NCBI GenBank assembly: GCA_015863195.1
Contig: JACBXO010000002.1
Coordinates: forward strand, 186,001-250,000
Direction: 5' to 3'
Length of the DNA stretch: 64,000 nucleotides
DNA from: Aerococcaceae bacterium DSM 111022
GTDB taxonomy: Bacteria; Bacillota; Bacilli; Lactobacillales; Aerococcaceae
Position 1 is the first letter of the stretch, and the number at the start of each line of letters is the position of its first letter. The position numbers and the translations under genes were made by a program. A model generated the notes under the pieces. The model worked only from the letters and a program-made list of their open reading frames with translations, ran no database searches and was not told the origin of the DNA. Shown here piece after piece: positions 8,488-17,552 of this stretch.

Positions 8488-8631
8488 AGAGTCGCCTAAG
8501 CGACTCTACCACTTGGAAAGATAATGTCGCTTTTCATTAAGCGAAAACCTCATTATATAAATTATGCCTTTCGACTTAAGTCGAAAATTATCATTTTAAA
8601 AAAGCGGAAGTCAATTTCCGGAGAAATTGAC
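8488..8631. repeat. Hairpin-cluster element HC2 (H1-H3-H3-H4)
   Basis: Hairpins AGAGTCGC/GCGACTCT (8488-8507), GCTTTTC/GCGAAAAC (8529-8548, weak), CTTTCGACTTAAGTCGAAAA (8568-8587) and GTCAATTTC/GAAATTGAC (8610-8631). It is the reverse-complement layout of HC1, including the GGTTTAAATTCCGCAG flank, and lies 75 bp from array B. Confidence 0.8.
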
Positions 8632-8757
8632 TGGTTTAAATTCCGCAGTTTATTTTCTGATGCTAAAACTATGATTGATTAGTGAGCTGAAATCAACTTC
8701 GAGAAGTGATAATCCAACCAAGAATCATTCAATTTAACTAATAAAATTAACAATCGA

Positions 8758-9651
8758 TCATTCCTTTTGTTTGTTCGAGTAAAATAATTTATATAATCTC
8801 ATTCTATTAAAGATACCTCCGCACCAGTTATATAATTGTGTAGGTGTTGGTGTTTCTTTAAATAATACTTCATAATCCTCCAATGCTTTCTTAGCAATAT
8901 CATTGATCAACACTAACTTTCCACAACATGGACATTTCAATTTGCGCCTATTTTTCGGCACTTCCTCTATCACCCCATTACACTCTGGGCATTTAACTAC
9001 TTTTCGAGTTGAGGCATAGTTATATTTAGGGACGGATGGCATGGTCTCGCTTGTGTCGAGGTTTTCTGCCATTAATAAATTATAAATGTGGTAGCTTTCA
9101 TCATCTGGTCTAAGCGTTGTTGAGGCTAGTTCTTCGATATGTGATTCGACTTCGCTATGAAAGACTAAGTCCAATGACCATTCTTCCATGTTGTAGAGAA
9201 CGAAATCTGGATGTGTGAACATGACATAGGTTCTCAGCGTCTTCTTGATGCCTAATTGCCACATTAACCGTTTAAATTTTTCTGTGGCTTCTTTGAGCTG
9301 TTCTCTGGGATGTTTGAATTCGGGTCCATTTGGATTGTCCTCATCCCCGCTATAATACTGGATTGTTTTACCGCGGTCGGTTGCTTTTTTAGAGTACCAT
9401 TTGATTTCATATAAGAAAATATAATCCCCTGTTATGATAATTGTATCGATTTGGCATGCATATTCGCCGTCTAAGTGAAAGGTCAGGCTTTTGATTATTA
9501 GCCAACCATACTTTTCAAAACGTTTGTCAGCCCAAATTTCACTTTGATAGCCTTTTTTGAAATTTTCATATTTTTCTTGTTGATCTTCTGTAAAAGTGAT
9601 GCGCCCGTCTAATGCTTCGAATATTTTTAAAGCGTTTGGTTTTTGTCTCAT
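8758..9651 (-). CDS. NERD domain protein with C-terminal zinc ribbon
   Basis: A 297-residue cytoplasmic protein. Residues 32-140 match a nuclease-related (NERD) domain: SEIWADKRF, then CQIDTIIITGDYIFLYEIKWYSK with D-T-I and E-I-K, the restriction-enzyme-like D...ExK core. A zinc ribbon CPEC..CPCC follows near residues 220-245. NERD proteins are presumed nucleases, mostly uncharacterised. GGAGGTGG precedes the ATG. It interrupts the usual ffh-rpsP neighbourhood, so it may be an acquired gene, and it stands alone between array B and ffh. Confidence 0.85.
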   Translation of the reverse strand: MRQKPNALKIFEALDGRITFTEDQQEKYENFKKGYQSEIWADKRFEKYGWLIIKSLTFHLDGEYACQIDTIIITGDYIFLYEIKWYSKKATDRGKTIQYYSGDEDNPNGPEFKHPREQLKEATEKFKRLMWQLGIKKTLRTYVMFTHPDFVLYNMEEWSLDLVFHSEVESHIEELASTTLRPDDESYHIYNLLMAENLDTSETMPSVPKYNYASTRKVVKCPECNGVIEEVPKNRRKLKCPCCGKLVLINDIAKKALEDYEVLFKETPTPTQLYNWCGGIFNRMRLYKLFYSNKQKE

Positions 9652-9710
9652 TTTCCACCTCCTATATATAAATAAACAAAATATTTGGAAAGTGGAAAAA
9701 TTTCGTCAAA

Positions 9711-9744
9711 AAAATAAAAATCCGACCAAAAAGTGGCCGGATTT
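9711..9744 (-). terminator. Terminator of the ffh operon
   Basis: Minus strand AAATCCGGCC / GGTCGGATTT (one mismatch) followed by a T-rich run, 14 bases after the ffh stop. Confidence 0.85.
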
Positions 9745-9757
9745 CAAAATAATAATC

Positions 9758-11233
9758 TTAACGGCGACGCATTTTTTTCAAGCGACGACGTAATTCTTTT
9801 TCTTGTTTTTCTTTTTGCATTTGTTCAGGCGATTTCATTTTAGGCATGTTTGGCATACCCGGCATACCTTTACCACCGCCACCTTGCATTTGTTGCATTT
9901 TGTTCATCATTTTATTCATGTTACCCATGCGGCCATTTGACATTTGGCTCATCATATCACGTGTTTGGTTAAATTGTTTGATTAATTGGTTAACCATTTG
10001 TAAGTCCGTACCCGAACCACCTGCAATACGGCGGCGACGGCTTTGAGAGATGACGTCGGGATTTTCACGTTCATGCGGTGTCATTGAAGATACGATCGCA
10101 CGGACACTGTTCATGTCTTTTTCGTCGACTTCTAATTCATCGATTCCTGGGATTTTATTCATACCGGGAATCATTTTTAAGATATCTTTAATTGAACCCA
10201 TTTTATTAACCTGGTCCATTTGACTAATAAAGTCATTGAAATCGAAGGAGGCATCCTTAATTTTGGCTGCCATTTCTTCCGTTTCTTTTTCATCGAATTC
10301 GCGTTGCGCTTTTTCAATCAGTGTCATCATATCCCCCATACCAAGGATACGGCTTGACATACGGTCAGGATAGAATACTTCTAGTGCATCTAATTTTTCA
10401 CCTTGACCGGTAAATTTGATTGGTGTATCAATAACTGAACGGATTGAAAGTGCCGCACCACCACGAGTGTCACCGTCTAATTTAGTGATAACAACCCCGG
10501 TAACGCCCAGGGACTCATTAAATGCTTCGGCAACGTTCACGGCGTCTTGCCCTGTCATCGCATCCACTGTTAATAGAATTTCATGTGGATTTACAGCAGC
10601 TTTAATGCGGCGTAATTCTTCCATTAATTCTTCATTAACATGTAAACGACCGGCCGTATCAATGATTACTACTTCGTTTCCATTGATACGCGCTTGATTC
10701 ATTGCACGTGTGGCGATATCAACGGGATCGACACCAGTACCTTCTTCATAAACATCCATGTTTAATTGTTTACCAAGTGTTTTTAATTGGTCAACGGCAG
10801 CAGGACGATAAATGTCTCCTGCTACTAATAATGGACGTTTTTTGCCTAAGTCTTCATTAATATATTTAGCTAATTTACCAGCGGTTGTCGTTTTACCGGC
10901 CCCTTGTAAACCAACCATCATAATGACTGTCGGTGGTTGTTGGCTAATGTTTAATCCAACTTGTTCCCCACCCATTAAAGCAGTTAATTCTTCATCAACA
11001 ATTTTTACTACCTGTTGAGCAGGTGATAGTGAATCTAATACATCAGAACCTAATGCACGTTCATTTACTTGCTTAACAAACTTTTTAACAACTTGGAAGT
11101 TAACGTCGGCCTCTAATAACGCAAGACGAATCTCACGCATCATTTGACGCAGGTCAGCTTCAGTAATCTTTCCACCCTTACTTGCAGTACTTATCGCACC
11201 TTGTAGGCGTTCGGATAATCCTTCAAATGCCAT
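9758..11233 (-). CDS. ffh: Signal recognition particle protein Ffh (SRP54)
   Basis: A 491-residue SRP GTPase. The N domain is residues 1-95. The G domain has GLQGAGKT at 108-115, DTAGRLH near 190, TKLDGD near 248 and a GQGEK closing loop. The methionine-rich M domain (from about 325) is rich in MMNKMQQMQGGGG and ends in a basic tail, LRRRLKKMRRR. With 4.5S RNA it delivers nascent membrane proteins to FtsY. It follows ylxM by 10 bases and shares its operon. Confidence 0.98.
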   Translation of the reverse strand: MAFEGLSERLQGAISTASKGGKITEADLRQMMREIRLALLEADVNFQVVKKFVKQVNERALGSDVLDSLSPAQQVVKIVDEELTALMGGEQVGLNISQQPPTVIMMVGLQGAGKTTTAGKLAKYINEDLGKKRPLLVAGDIYRPAAVDQLKTLGKQLNMDVYEEGTGVDPVDIATRAMNQARINGNEVVIIDTAGRLHVNEELMEELRRIKAAVNPHEILLTVDAMTGQDAVNVAEAFNESLGVTGVVITKLDGDTRGGAALSIRSVIDTPIKFTGQGEKLDALEVFYPDRMSSRILGMGDMMTLIEKAQREFDEKETEEMAAKIKDASFDFNDFISQMDQVNKMGSIKDILKMIPGMNKIPGIDELEVDEKDMNSVRAIVSSMTPHERENPDVISQSRRRRIAGGSGTDLQMVNQLIKQFNQTRDMMSQMSNGRMGNMNKMMNKMQQMQGGGGKGMPGMPNMPKMKSPEQMQKEKQEKELRRRLKKMRRR

Positions 11234-11243
11234 ATATACACTC

Positions 11244-11561
11244 CTATAATTCTTCTAATTGACTGATAATATCACTTTGTTCATCAGTTAATTCAGTTTC
11301 TTTTAATTGTTTTAATAATCGATATTTAACTTTTCGTAAATGATTTAATTGAATCATTGCTTCATAATTTTCTAACGACTCTTCACCGCGGCGAATATTA
11401 TCATGCACTCCCTGACGACTTATATCGTAATGCTCCGCAATTTCTGCTAACGTGAAATCCTCTTTATAGTAAAGTGCTAACATCTCGCGCTGCTTTTTCG
11501 TCAAAAGGCCTTGGTAGCAATCAAACAACTCATTCATTAATAATGTTTTTTCTAAAGACAT
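11244..11561 (-). CDS. ylxM: UPF0122 helix-turn-helix protein YlxM
   Basis: A 105-residue YlxM, full length, with a sigma-70 region-4-like helix-turn-helix: LTKKQREMLALYYKEDFTLAEIAEHYDISRQGVHDNI (about residues 19-55). In streptococci it associates with the SRP and modulates Ffh activity. The ATG has GAGGTAG upstream, overlapping the end of the preceding gene (3-base gap). Usual partner of ffh. Confidence 0.95.
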   Translation of the reverse strand: MSLEKTLLMNELFDCYQGLLTKKQREMLALYYKEDFTLAEIAEHYDISRQGVHDNIRRGEESLENYEAMIQLNHLRKVKYRLLKQLKETELTDEQSDIISQLEEL

Positions 11562-11564
11562 AAT

Positions 11565-11933
11565 CTACCTCGGTTCAGGATAATTAATATACTTAGCTAA
11601 ACGATTGGCTAAATCAACTGGCGTAACGTGTTCTAAAACTTCTGCTAAATTATGAACTTCCTCTTTTGTATAATTTAACTTTTGTAATAAAAAGTATTCC
11701 CAGATTTCATGCTTACGAATTAAATCCTCAGCCATCTGAACACCGGCTTCTGTTAATTTAACTCCTTTGTAAGGCACATAATCAACAAGTTCTTGCTGCT
11801 CAAGTCGATGCATCATTTCACTTACTGACGGTGGAGAGAGCTCTAAACCTTGTGCAATTCGCTTATTATCAACGAAATCCCCATCATTATTCTCATAAAT
11901 AAATTTAATATAATCTTCTTGGCTTTGCGACAC
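11565..11933 (-). CDS. DtxR/MntR-family metal-dependent repressor, short form
   Basis: A 122-residue regulator with an N-terminal winged helix (SQEDYIKFIYENN, then RIAQGLELSPPSVSEMMHRLEQQELV, residues 25-50) and a metal-binding dimer domain with KHEIWEYFLLQKL and EEVHNLAEVLEHV. It lacks the SH3-like FeoA domain, so it resembles MntR more than DtxR. The metal is probably Mn(II), by family only. The start is GTG at 11933 with AGGAGG 9 bases away. It leads the transcript to ylxM-ffh, an unusual partner; the target genes are not in the window. Confidence 0.8.
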   Translation of the reverse strand: MSQSQEDYIKFIYENNDGDFVDNKRIAQGLELSPPSVSEMMHRLEQQELVDYVPYKGVKLTEAGVQMAEDLIRKHEIWEYFLLQKLNYTKEEVHNLAEVLEHVTPVDLANRLAKYINYPEPR

Positions 11934-12013
11934 AAGACTTCCTCCTAACGGTGAATGCTATCTGTTATTTTACCATGTTTTAGCGTAATGAACAAACGAG
12001 ATTCAATAAACCT

Positions 12014-12060
12014 TAAAAAAAGACAAACACAAAGTGCTTGCCTTAAAAATATTTGTGTTT
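12014..12060 (-). terminator. Terminator after the 12062-13078 gene
   Basis: Minus strand AAACACAAA / TTTGTGTTT with an 18-nt loop and seven T, starting 2 bases after the stop codon. Confidence 0.8.
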
Positions 12061-12061
12061 T

Positions 12062-13078
12062 TTAATATTTAGGTTTGAATCCATATTCAGATATTTGAAT
12101 TACATTTCCATTCTCACTATGAGACCCAGCTGGTTCTCCTAGTCTTCTTTGTGAGTCAAGTTTGAAAAATTGGTAAGTTGAATCAAAGTAGAAAATGAGA
12201 AGATCTGAGCCATTAATTAATGGGAATAAATATCTAATCACTTCATAAAAATCATGTCTGCGGTGCGTATTAATCAGTCGCTCTGTTCGTTTAATAGAAA
12301 AATCACCTGATATATATAAAGTATCAATATCACTTTCATATTCAGTCATTAAGCGTTCAAATAATTTCAGACTCAACGGTTCATCTTGATCTAAAACAGC
12401 TGCTAAATAGGTTGGTAATATAAACCACACTGAATTTTGTTGTTCCACAAAATGATGGTAATTGCTTACAATTTCTTCGTAATTCCCCATATATAAATCA
12501 CAAATCATAATCAAAGCTTGAGCGCGTACATTCAATTCTTCTGTAAAACTTAGCACATATTCCAACACACACTTCGCCTTTTTATATAAACAGTTTTTCA
12601 TATAAAGCTCAGCTAAATAAATATTTAAACGCGAAAATCCACTATCTAGATAATTAAATGTATGGCGCAGTTGCTCGTTACCAACTGTAACTTGAACGCG
12701 AGCGATAGCGTCTTTAACAAAAATTATTTTTTTGTAAATATTCTCTTTATAAATATAGCGGATAGCATCATGGTTATTCGGCCATAAATTAAGTGCTTCT
12801 TCAGCAAGTCTTTGACGATGATCTTTATCTTTGCTTAATTCGGCTTCTTCAGATAAACGAATCGATTTCATAATATTACTTAATAAAACTGGATTGACAT
12901 CTTTGTCTTCAAAAATTAGAAATTGTTTAAATTGATTCGGGCGACGTTCACTTAGTCCAGCCCAGTCATATTTTGCATTAAAGCAGTCAATAGCATCTTT
13001 GTAACTTGAATATTTTTCACTATTCTCTATGTAAAAGAGAGTGAATTGTTCTTTATATGTTTGATACTCCTTTAACAT
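12062..13078 (-). CDS. Protein of unknown function, helical, TPR-like
   Basis: A 338-residue protein that I do not recognise. It is soluble and almost all helical. Segments such as LNIYLAELYMKNCLYKKAKCVLEYVL (about residues 150-175) and ALIMICDLYMGNYEEIVSNYHHFVEQ (about 187-212) have the A-G-Y/A spacing of tetratricopeptide-like helical pairs, which suggests a protein-binding scaffold. No helix-turn-helix or catalytic motif is seen, although its N-terminal third has a region around SEEAELSKDKDHRQRLAEEALNLWP. It has its own ribosome site (GGAGG) and terminator. It separates ftsY from the ylxM-ffh group. Confidence 0.65.
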   Translation of the reverse strand: MLKEYQTYKEQFTLFYIENSEKYSSYKDAIDCFNAKYDWAGLSERRPNQFKQFLIFEDKDVNPVLLSNIMKSIRLSEEAELSKDKDHRQRLAEEALNLWPNNHDAIRYIYKENIYKKIIFVKDAIARVQVTVGNEQLRHTFNYLDSGFSRLNIYLAELYMKNCLYKKAKCVLEYVLSFTEELNVRAQALIMICDLYMGNYEEIVSNYHHFVEQQNSVWFILPTYLAAVLDQDEPLSLKLFERLMTEYESDIDTLYISGDFSIKRTERLINTHRRHDFYEVIRYLFPLINGSDLLIFYFDSTYQFFKLDSQRRLGEPAGSHSENGNVIQISEYGFKPKY

Positions 13079-13334
13079 TGACCAACCTCCAACTAAATAG
13101 CTTTTATATCATTATAGCAATTTTATCAACAAATAACTCTCTTTTTTTGAATATTTTATTAAAAAATTACACATCTCTATAACACTGAGAATTTGTTCCA
13201 CTAATAGTTGCAAACTCCGTTGAAAAAGGGTTAAATTAGTGGTTTTCCCATAATTAATCTAAGTAATGAACCTCTTCTAAAAGAGTTCCTTTATAGAGCA
13301 TATCCTAATATTGACTTGTTAATATTATTAAACA

Positions 13335-13363
13335 CATAAAAAGACCTCGCAGTGGAGGTCTTA
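13335..13363 (-). terminator. Terminator of ftsY
   Basis: Stem AAGACCTC / GAGGTCTT with a CACTGC loop and a T-run, directly after the ftsY stop. Confidence 0.9.
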
Positions 13364-13366
13364 GGA

Positions 13367-14389
13367 TTACTCTTCTTCATCGATAACATCTTTGATTAGG
13401 TTGAACATATAATTTTCCGCATCGAAGACTTGTAAGTCGGTCGCTTGTTCACCTAACCCAACATATTTAACTGGTATATCTAAGTCATAACGCACGCCTA
13501 GAACAACGCCACCTTTGGCAGTTCCGTCTAATTTTGTTAAAACTAAACCAGTAATTTCCGTTGCTTCATTAAATTGTTTTGCTTGGATTAATGCATTTTG
13601 TCCAGTCGTCGCATCTAAAACTAACAATACTTCTTGAACGCCATTTGGATTTTCACGTTCAATGATTCGTTTGATTTTCTCTAACTCTTTCATTAAGTTT
13701 GCTTTCGTTTGTAGACGCCCGGCAGTATCAACTAAGACATAATCATAGTTTTCTTTATTTGCTTGTGTCACAGCATCGAATACGACTGAAGCTGGGTCAC
13801 CTTGTTCAGGCCCTGTGACAACAGGAATATCCAAACGCTCTCCCCAGACATTTAATTGTTCAACCGCTCCAGCACGGAAAGTATCGGCTGCAGCCATTAA
13901 AACTTTATGTCCGTCTTGTTTTAATTGGTAACCAATTTTACCAACAGAAGTTGTTTTACCAACGCCATTTACTCCAACGAATAGGATAACCGTTGGCCCA
14001 TCTGGATTAGTATTTAATTCATGCGTACCTGATTCATTTTGCTCATAAATGCGTACCATTGTTTCAATCACAACACGTTTAACATCATCCATACGAGTCA
14101 CATTTTGTTCTTCAATATTGTCACGAATCGCGTCAGTTAAAGCGATTGTCATATTAAAACCAACATCTGCACTGATGAATGCTTCTTCTAAATCTTCATA
14201 GAAGTCTTCATCAATTTCTCTAAATCCTGAGAATAAGTCCGCAATACGGTCAGAGAAGTTTTTACGTGTCTTCTCCATCCCTTTGTCATATTTATCAAAG
14301 ACTATGGGGGAACTTTCTTTTTCTATCTCTTCTTTTACAACCGCATCTTCACCTGTAAAGGCACGTTTTATTCGATCAAATAGTCCCAA
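13367..14389 (-). CDS. ftsY: SRP receptor FtsY
   Basis: A 340-residue SRP receptor GTPase. A short acidic N-terminal A region (to about 60) precedes the N domain. G1 GVNGVGKT is at 139-146, DTAGRLQ at 221-227 and TKLDG at 285-289, with a closing GLGEQ. It docks the ribosome-SRP complex at the membrane translocon. The start is TTG at 14389, chosen for AAGGAG 9 bases upstream and for the family start MGLFDRIK. It follows the HAD gene by 14 bases. Confidence 0.97.
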   Translation of the reverse strand: MGLFDRIKRAFTGEDAVVKEEIEKESSPIVFDKYDKGMEKTRKNFSDRIADLFSGFREIDEDFYEDLEEAFISADVGFNMTIALTDAIRDNIEEQNVTRMDDVKRVVIETMVRIYEQNESGTHELNTNPDGPTVILFVGVNGVGKTTSVGKIGYQLKQDGHKVLMAAADTFRAGAVEQLNVWGERLDIPVVTGPEQGDPASVVFDAVTQANKENYDYVLVDTAGRLQTKANLMKELEKIKRIIERENPNGVQEVLLVLDATTGQNALIQAKQFNEATEITGLVLTKLDGTAKGGVVLGVRYDLDIPVKYVGLGEQATDLQVFDAENYMFNLIKDVIDEEE

Positions 14390-14403
14390 TGATATTCACT
14401 CCT

Positions 14404-15210
14404 TTATTTTACATAGTGGTAAATTGCTTTAGCTACACCACTGTTATCATTTGAATCTGTAATAAACTCTGCTAATTCCTTCATTGCTGGAATTGCATTT
14501 CCCATTGCTACGCTATGTAGTGGTAATTCTAGCATCGAACGATCATTTTCTTGGTCGCCAATAGCAACAATTTCATCCATCGAGATGCCCATTTTTTCTG
14601 CTAAACCTAAAACTGCATTCCCTTTATTTGTCCCTAATTCCATTACTTCTAATTGATATGGATGTGATAGTGACGTTGAATAGTCTGCCATTAATCCTGG
14701 GTCAATTTGTGGCATTTGTTTTGCTAAATGTGCTTCATCCACTGTAATCACAAATTTATTAAATTTATGTTCACTTTCAAATTTTGAAAAGTCGAATACT
14801 TTTGAAGGTGCTGGTGACGTTTCCGCATAAAAAGAAGGATAGCCTTCAGGGTAAGCTGTTGGCTCGTACACCCATTCGTCATCAATTGGATTGATTGGTA
14901 AATCTAATCGCGTGAGTTCTTGATACCATTTCTCCATATCCGATAATGATAGTTTGTTCGAAAGCAATACCTTCCCATCACTTGCACGTCGTACTTGTGC
15001 GCCGTTGAAGATAATGACATAGTCGTCGTCAGTGTTGAGGCCAATTTCTTCGACAAAATCTGTCATCGCTAGATACGGGCGGCCCGTACAGATCACGATT
15101 TTGACGCCTTTACTATGAGCATAATGAAGGGCTTCAATATTTTCTCGTGAAATTTTCTTGTCCGTCGTCAGTAAAGTACCATCCAAATCGATGGCAATCA
15201 ATTTAATCAT
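14404..15210 (-). CDS. Cof/YidA-type HAD phosphatase
   Basis: A 268-residue class-IIB HAD phosphatase. MIKLIAIDLDGTLL holds motif I with the nucleophile Asp8, ICTGRPYLA holds motif II, KGNAVLGLAEKMG carries the motif III lysine and IGDQENDRSML holds motif IV. It resembles YidA, which hydrolyses sugar phosphates. It is co-directional with ftsY, a pairing also seen in other Lactobacillales as far as I recall. Substrate not determined. Confidence 0.9.
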   Translation of the reverse strand: MIKLIAIDLDGTLLTTDKKISRENIEALHYAHSKGVKIVICTGRPYLAMTDFVEEIGLNTDDDYVIIFNGAQVRRASDGKVLLSNKLSLSDMEKWYQELTRLDLPINPIDDEWVYEPTAYPEGYPSFYAETSPAPSKVFDFSKFESEHKFNKFVITVDEAHLAKQMPQIDPGLMADYSTSLSHPYQLEVMELGTNKGNAVLGLAEKMGISMDEIVAIGDQENDRSMLELPLHSVAMGNAIPAMKELAEFITDSNDNSGVAKAIYHYVK

Positions 15211-15465
15211 AGCAATCCCCTTTATTAAATTATTTATTTGAAAGTATGGCAGTCATCTTTTATTTGTGATGCTATCATATTTTACCATTAAATGAAGGTA
15301 TGAACAAATACAATCAGTGTGGTTATGGGGTTGGAGATGCAGTATTTGCGTCGTCTGCATAATTTGATTTTAGGGATGCATTTTTTGTGTCCTTCGTATT
15401 TTTAGAATGGTTTGATTTGTGCCAGTCCATCTTTTTAATTCTGATTTTATGCCTCCTCAAATGCA
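15211..15465. other. AT-rich intergenic stretch between HAD gene and oppA1 terminator
   Basis: No gene. It contains a weak pair of imperfect repeats around GATGCA (15336 and 15375) and one hairpin ATGCA / TGCAT. This could be a decayed remnant of the dyad arrays seen elsewhere, but two copies are too few to say. Confidence 0.3.
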
Positions 15466-15498
15466 TACAAAAACCGACAATCACGGGATTGTCGGTTG
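15466..15498 (-). terminator. Terminator of oppA1
   Basis: Minus strand AACCGACAATC / GATTGTCGGTT with a CCGT loop and a T-run; perfect 11-bp stem. Confidence 0.95.
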
Positions 15499-15518
15499 TG
15501 TTCGTAATTATAATGAAA

Positions 15519-17291
15519 TTACTCAGCTGCTGGTTCTTCAGCAGTTAATTGTAATTCATGTAATCCAAAGTCTGATCCGTATTGAACGTCGTAGAATTTA
15601 ACGCGGTCATTTACACCCCAAATTTTATTACGGAATAATGTTGGGAAGATTGGTGCTTCTTCATGCATGAATGCTTGCCACTCATTGAATGCTTCTGTTT
15701 TGAAGTCTGGATCAAATGCGTCGTCAGAATTTAATTTATCTAAGATTGCATTGTGATCTTCGTTTTCCCAACGAGTGTAGTTAAAGTTTGCGTTTGGTCC
15801 ATATAAGTCAGTTGGGTTTGGATCTCCACCTGTACCCCAAGCAGCTTGGTATACATGGATTTCTGGGTCATCTGTTTGGATACGCTCGTAGAATGAGTTG
15901 AATTCTAATAATTGGTCGTTCACTAATTGAATGTCGATACCAATTTCATTCCACATTTGTAGGTAGTAAAGAGCTAATGGTTCAGCTGTATCGCCACCTG
16001 CCATTGAAGCAAAGTTTAATTGGAAAGCTTCGCCATTTGGATCTTCAACGAATCCGTCACCGTCGTTATCAACGAAACCAGCGTCCGCTAAGATTTGTTT
16101 AGCTTGCTCAGGATCATATGTGTATCCTTCTTGATCTGGGTTGTGATATTCAGTAAACATTGGTGGGATTGCTGAGTTAGCACCCTCACGAGTTCCTTGG
16201 TAGAATTCTGTTGCTACTGCGTCGTTGTCAACAGCGTAAGCCATTGCTTGACGTAAAGCTTTATTAGAAACTACAAGTTCTGGATCGTAGTTTACTTTAC
16301 CTTCTTCTTCATTCCAAGTCCCCATCTTGAATCCGATATATGTATAAGCATTTTCTGGAACACCTAATACTGTATAGTTAGATGCGTCTGCGTATGTATC
16401 GAATGCGTCTGTTGGAAGACTTGCGATATCGTAGTTACCATTGTTCATTTCAGTAACGATTGTAGTTGGACTTACTACTTCTAATTGAACGCCATCTAAT
16501 TTAGGTGTACCTTGATAGTAATCGTCAAAGCGTGTAAATGTTACAGCTTCACCTGGTGTGATTTGTTCAACTTTGAATGCACCAAATCCGATTGGATTTT
16601 GACGGACTGGATCTGAGTTTTCCATGTCTGCTACAGCGATACCTTCGAATACGTGCTCAGGTTCGATGTAAGAAGAAACTCCCCCACCAGCTTGCATCAT
16701 TGAGTTCGGGAAATTGTGATATGAAACTTCTAATGTGTAGTCATCGATACGGTTTAATCCTGAAATTTCTTCAGCTTCGCCATTGTGGAATTCTTCCATA
16801 CCTACAACGTTCGTGAAACTTTCACCGTAGCGAATTCCTGTATATTCAGGGTCACCAATTACATAGTATGGGAAAATAACGTCATCAATTGTTACGTCTT
16901 CACCATCATGCCATTTAACGCCTTCAGGAATTGTAATTGTTACTGATTTTGCTTCTTGGTTGAATTCAATGTCAGCAAATCCTGAATTGTCAATTGTGTA
17001 GTTTGAGTCATAACCATATAATGATTCTGCAAACCAGCCAATAACATCAGCATCATAAGCTGATTGATAGAACATATTGTTTAATAGTCCTTCGAAGTTA
17101 CTGTCAGAGTTTAAAGCAAAACGTAAAGTTCCGCCTTCAATTGCTTCCCCTTCGTGTTCTACTTCCGACTCAAATTGGACAATACCATTTTCATCAGTCT
17201 CTTGAGCATTCACTGCAAATGGTACAAATCCGGCTGCAAAAATTGCTGCTGCTGATGAAGTTACAAATAATTTTTTCAATGTTTTCTTCAT
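15519..17291 (-). CDS. Peptide ABC transporter substrate-binding protein (opp1)
   Basis: A 590-residue family-5 solute-binding protein. After an export signal (MKKTLKKLFVTSSAAAIFAAG, likely cut near VNA-QE), it has the family features EGVKWHDGEDVTIDDVIF, the long middle lobe, KALRQAMAYAVDNDAVA and a two-lobe fold. It captures extracellular peptides for the oppDFBC transporter encoded directly upstream. There is no lipobox cysteine, which is unusual for a Gram-positive binding protein (see findings). It has its own strong promoter at 17324-17352, so it can be expressed in excess of the membrane components. Confidence 0.9.
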   Translation of the reverse strand: MKKTLKKLFVTSSAAAIFAAGFVPFAVNAQETDENGIVQFESEVEHEGEAIEGGTLRFALNSDSNFEGLLNNMFYQSAYDADVIGWFAESLYGYDSNYTIDNSGFADIEFNQEAKSVTITIPEGVKWHDGEDVTIDDVIFPYYVIGDPEYTGIRYGESFTNVVGMEEFHNGEAEEISGLNRIDDYTLEVSYHNFPNSMMQAGGGVSSYIEPEHVFEGIAVADMENSDPVRQNPIGFGAFKVEQITPGEAVTFTRFDDYYQGTPKLDGVQLEVVSPTTIVTEMNNGNYDIASLPTDAFDTYADASNYTVLGVPENAYTYIGFKMGTWNEEEGKVNYDPELVVSNKALRQAMAYAVDNDAVATEFYQGTREGANSAIPPMFTEYHNPDQEGYTYDPEQAKQILADAGFVDNDGDGFVEDPNGEAFQLNFASMAGGDTAEPLALYYLQMWNEIGIDIQLVNDQLLEFNSFYERIQTDDPEIHVYQAAWGTGGDPNPTDLYGPNANFNYTRWENEDHNAILDKLNSDDAFDPDFKTEAFNEWQAFMHEEAPIFPTLFRNKIWGVNDRVKFYDVQYGSDFGLHELQLTAEEPAAE

Positions 17292-17323
17292 ATCTTTTTC
17301 CCCTTTAACTTTGATTAATTTTT

Positions 17324-17352
17324 ATTATACGCAAACACTTTCATTATTGCAA
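17324..17352 (-). promoter_or_regulatory. Promoter of oppA1
   Basis: Minus strand: TTGCAA (17352-17347), 17-bp spacer, TATAAT (17329-17324). A near-consensus promoter within the 261-base gap after oppC1. Confidence 0.85.
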
Positions 17353-17552
17353 GCAGATTACAAATTAATTATAAAATTTTAATAAGTTTTTTTGATATCA
17401 CATATCTTATAACCTTATTATTACATCAAGAAATCTCTGGCACAAATGGTACTACAGCGCTTCCATCTCTTTACAATTAGAAATGAGCAAATACAAATTT
17501 CAGATGAATTTTATATTTACTCATTCGATAAAACATTAATATTCTTTAATGA

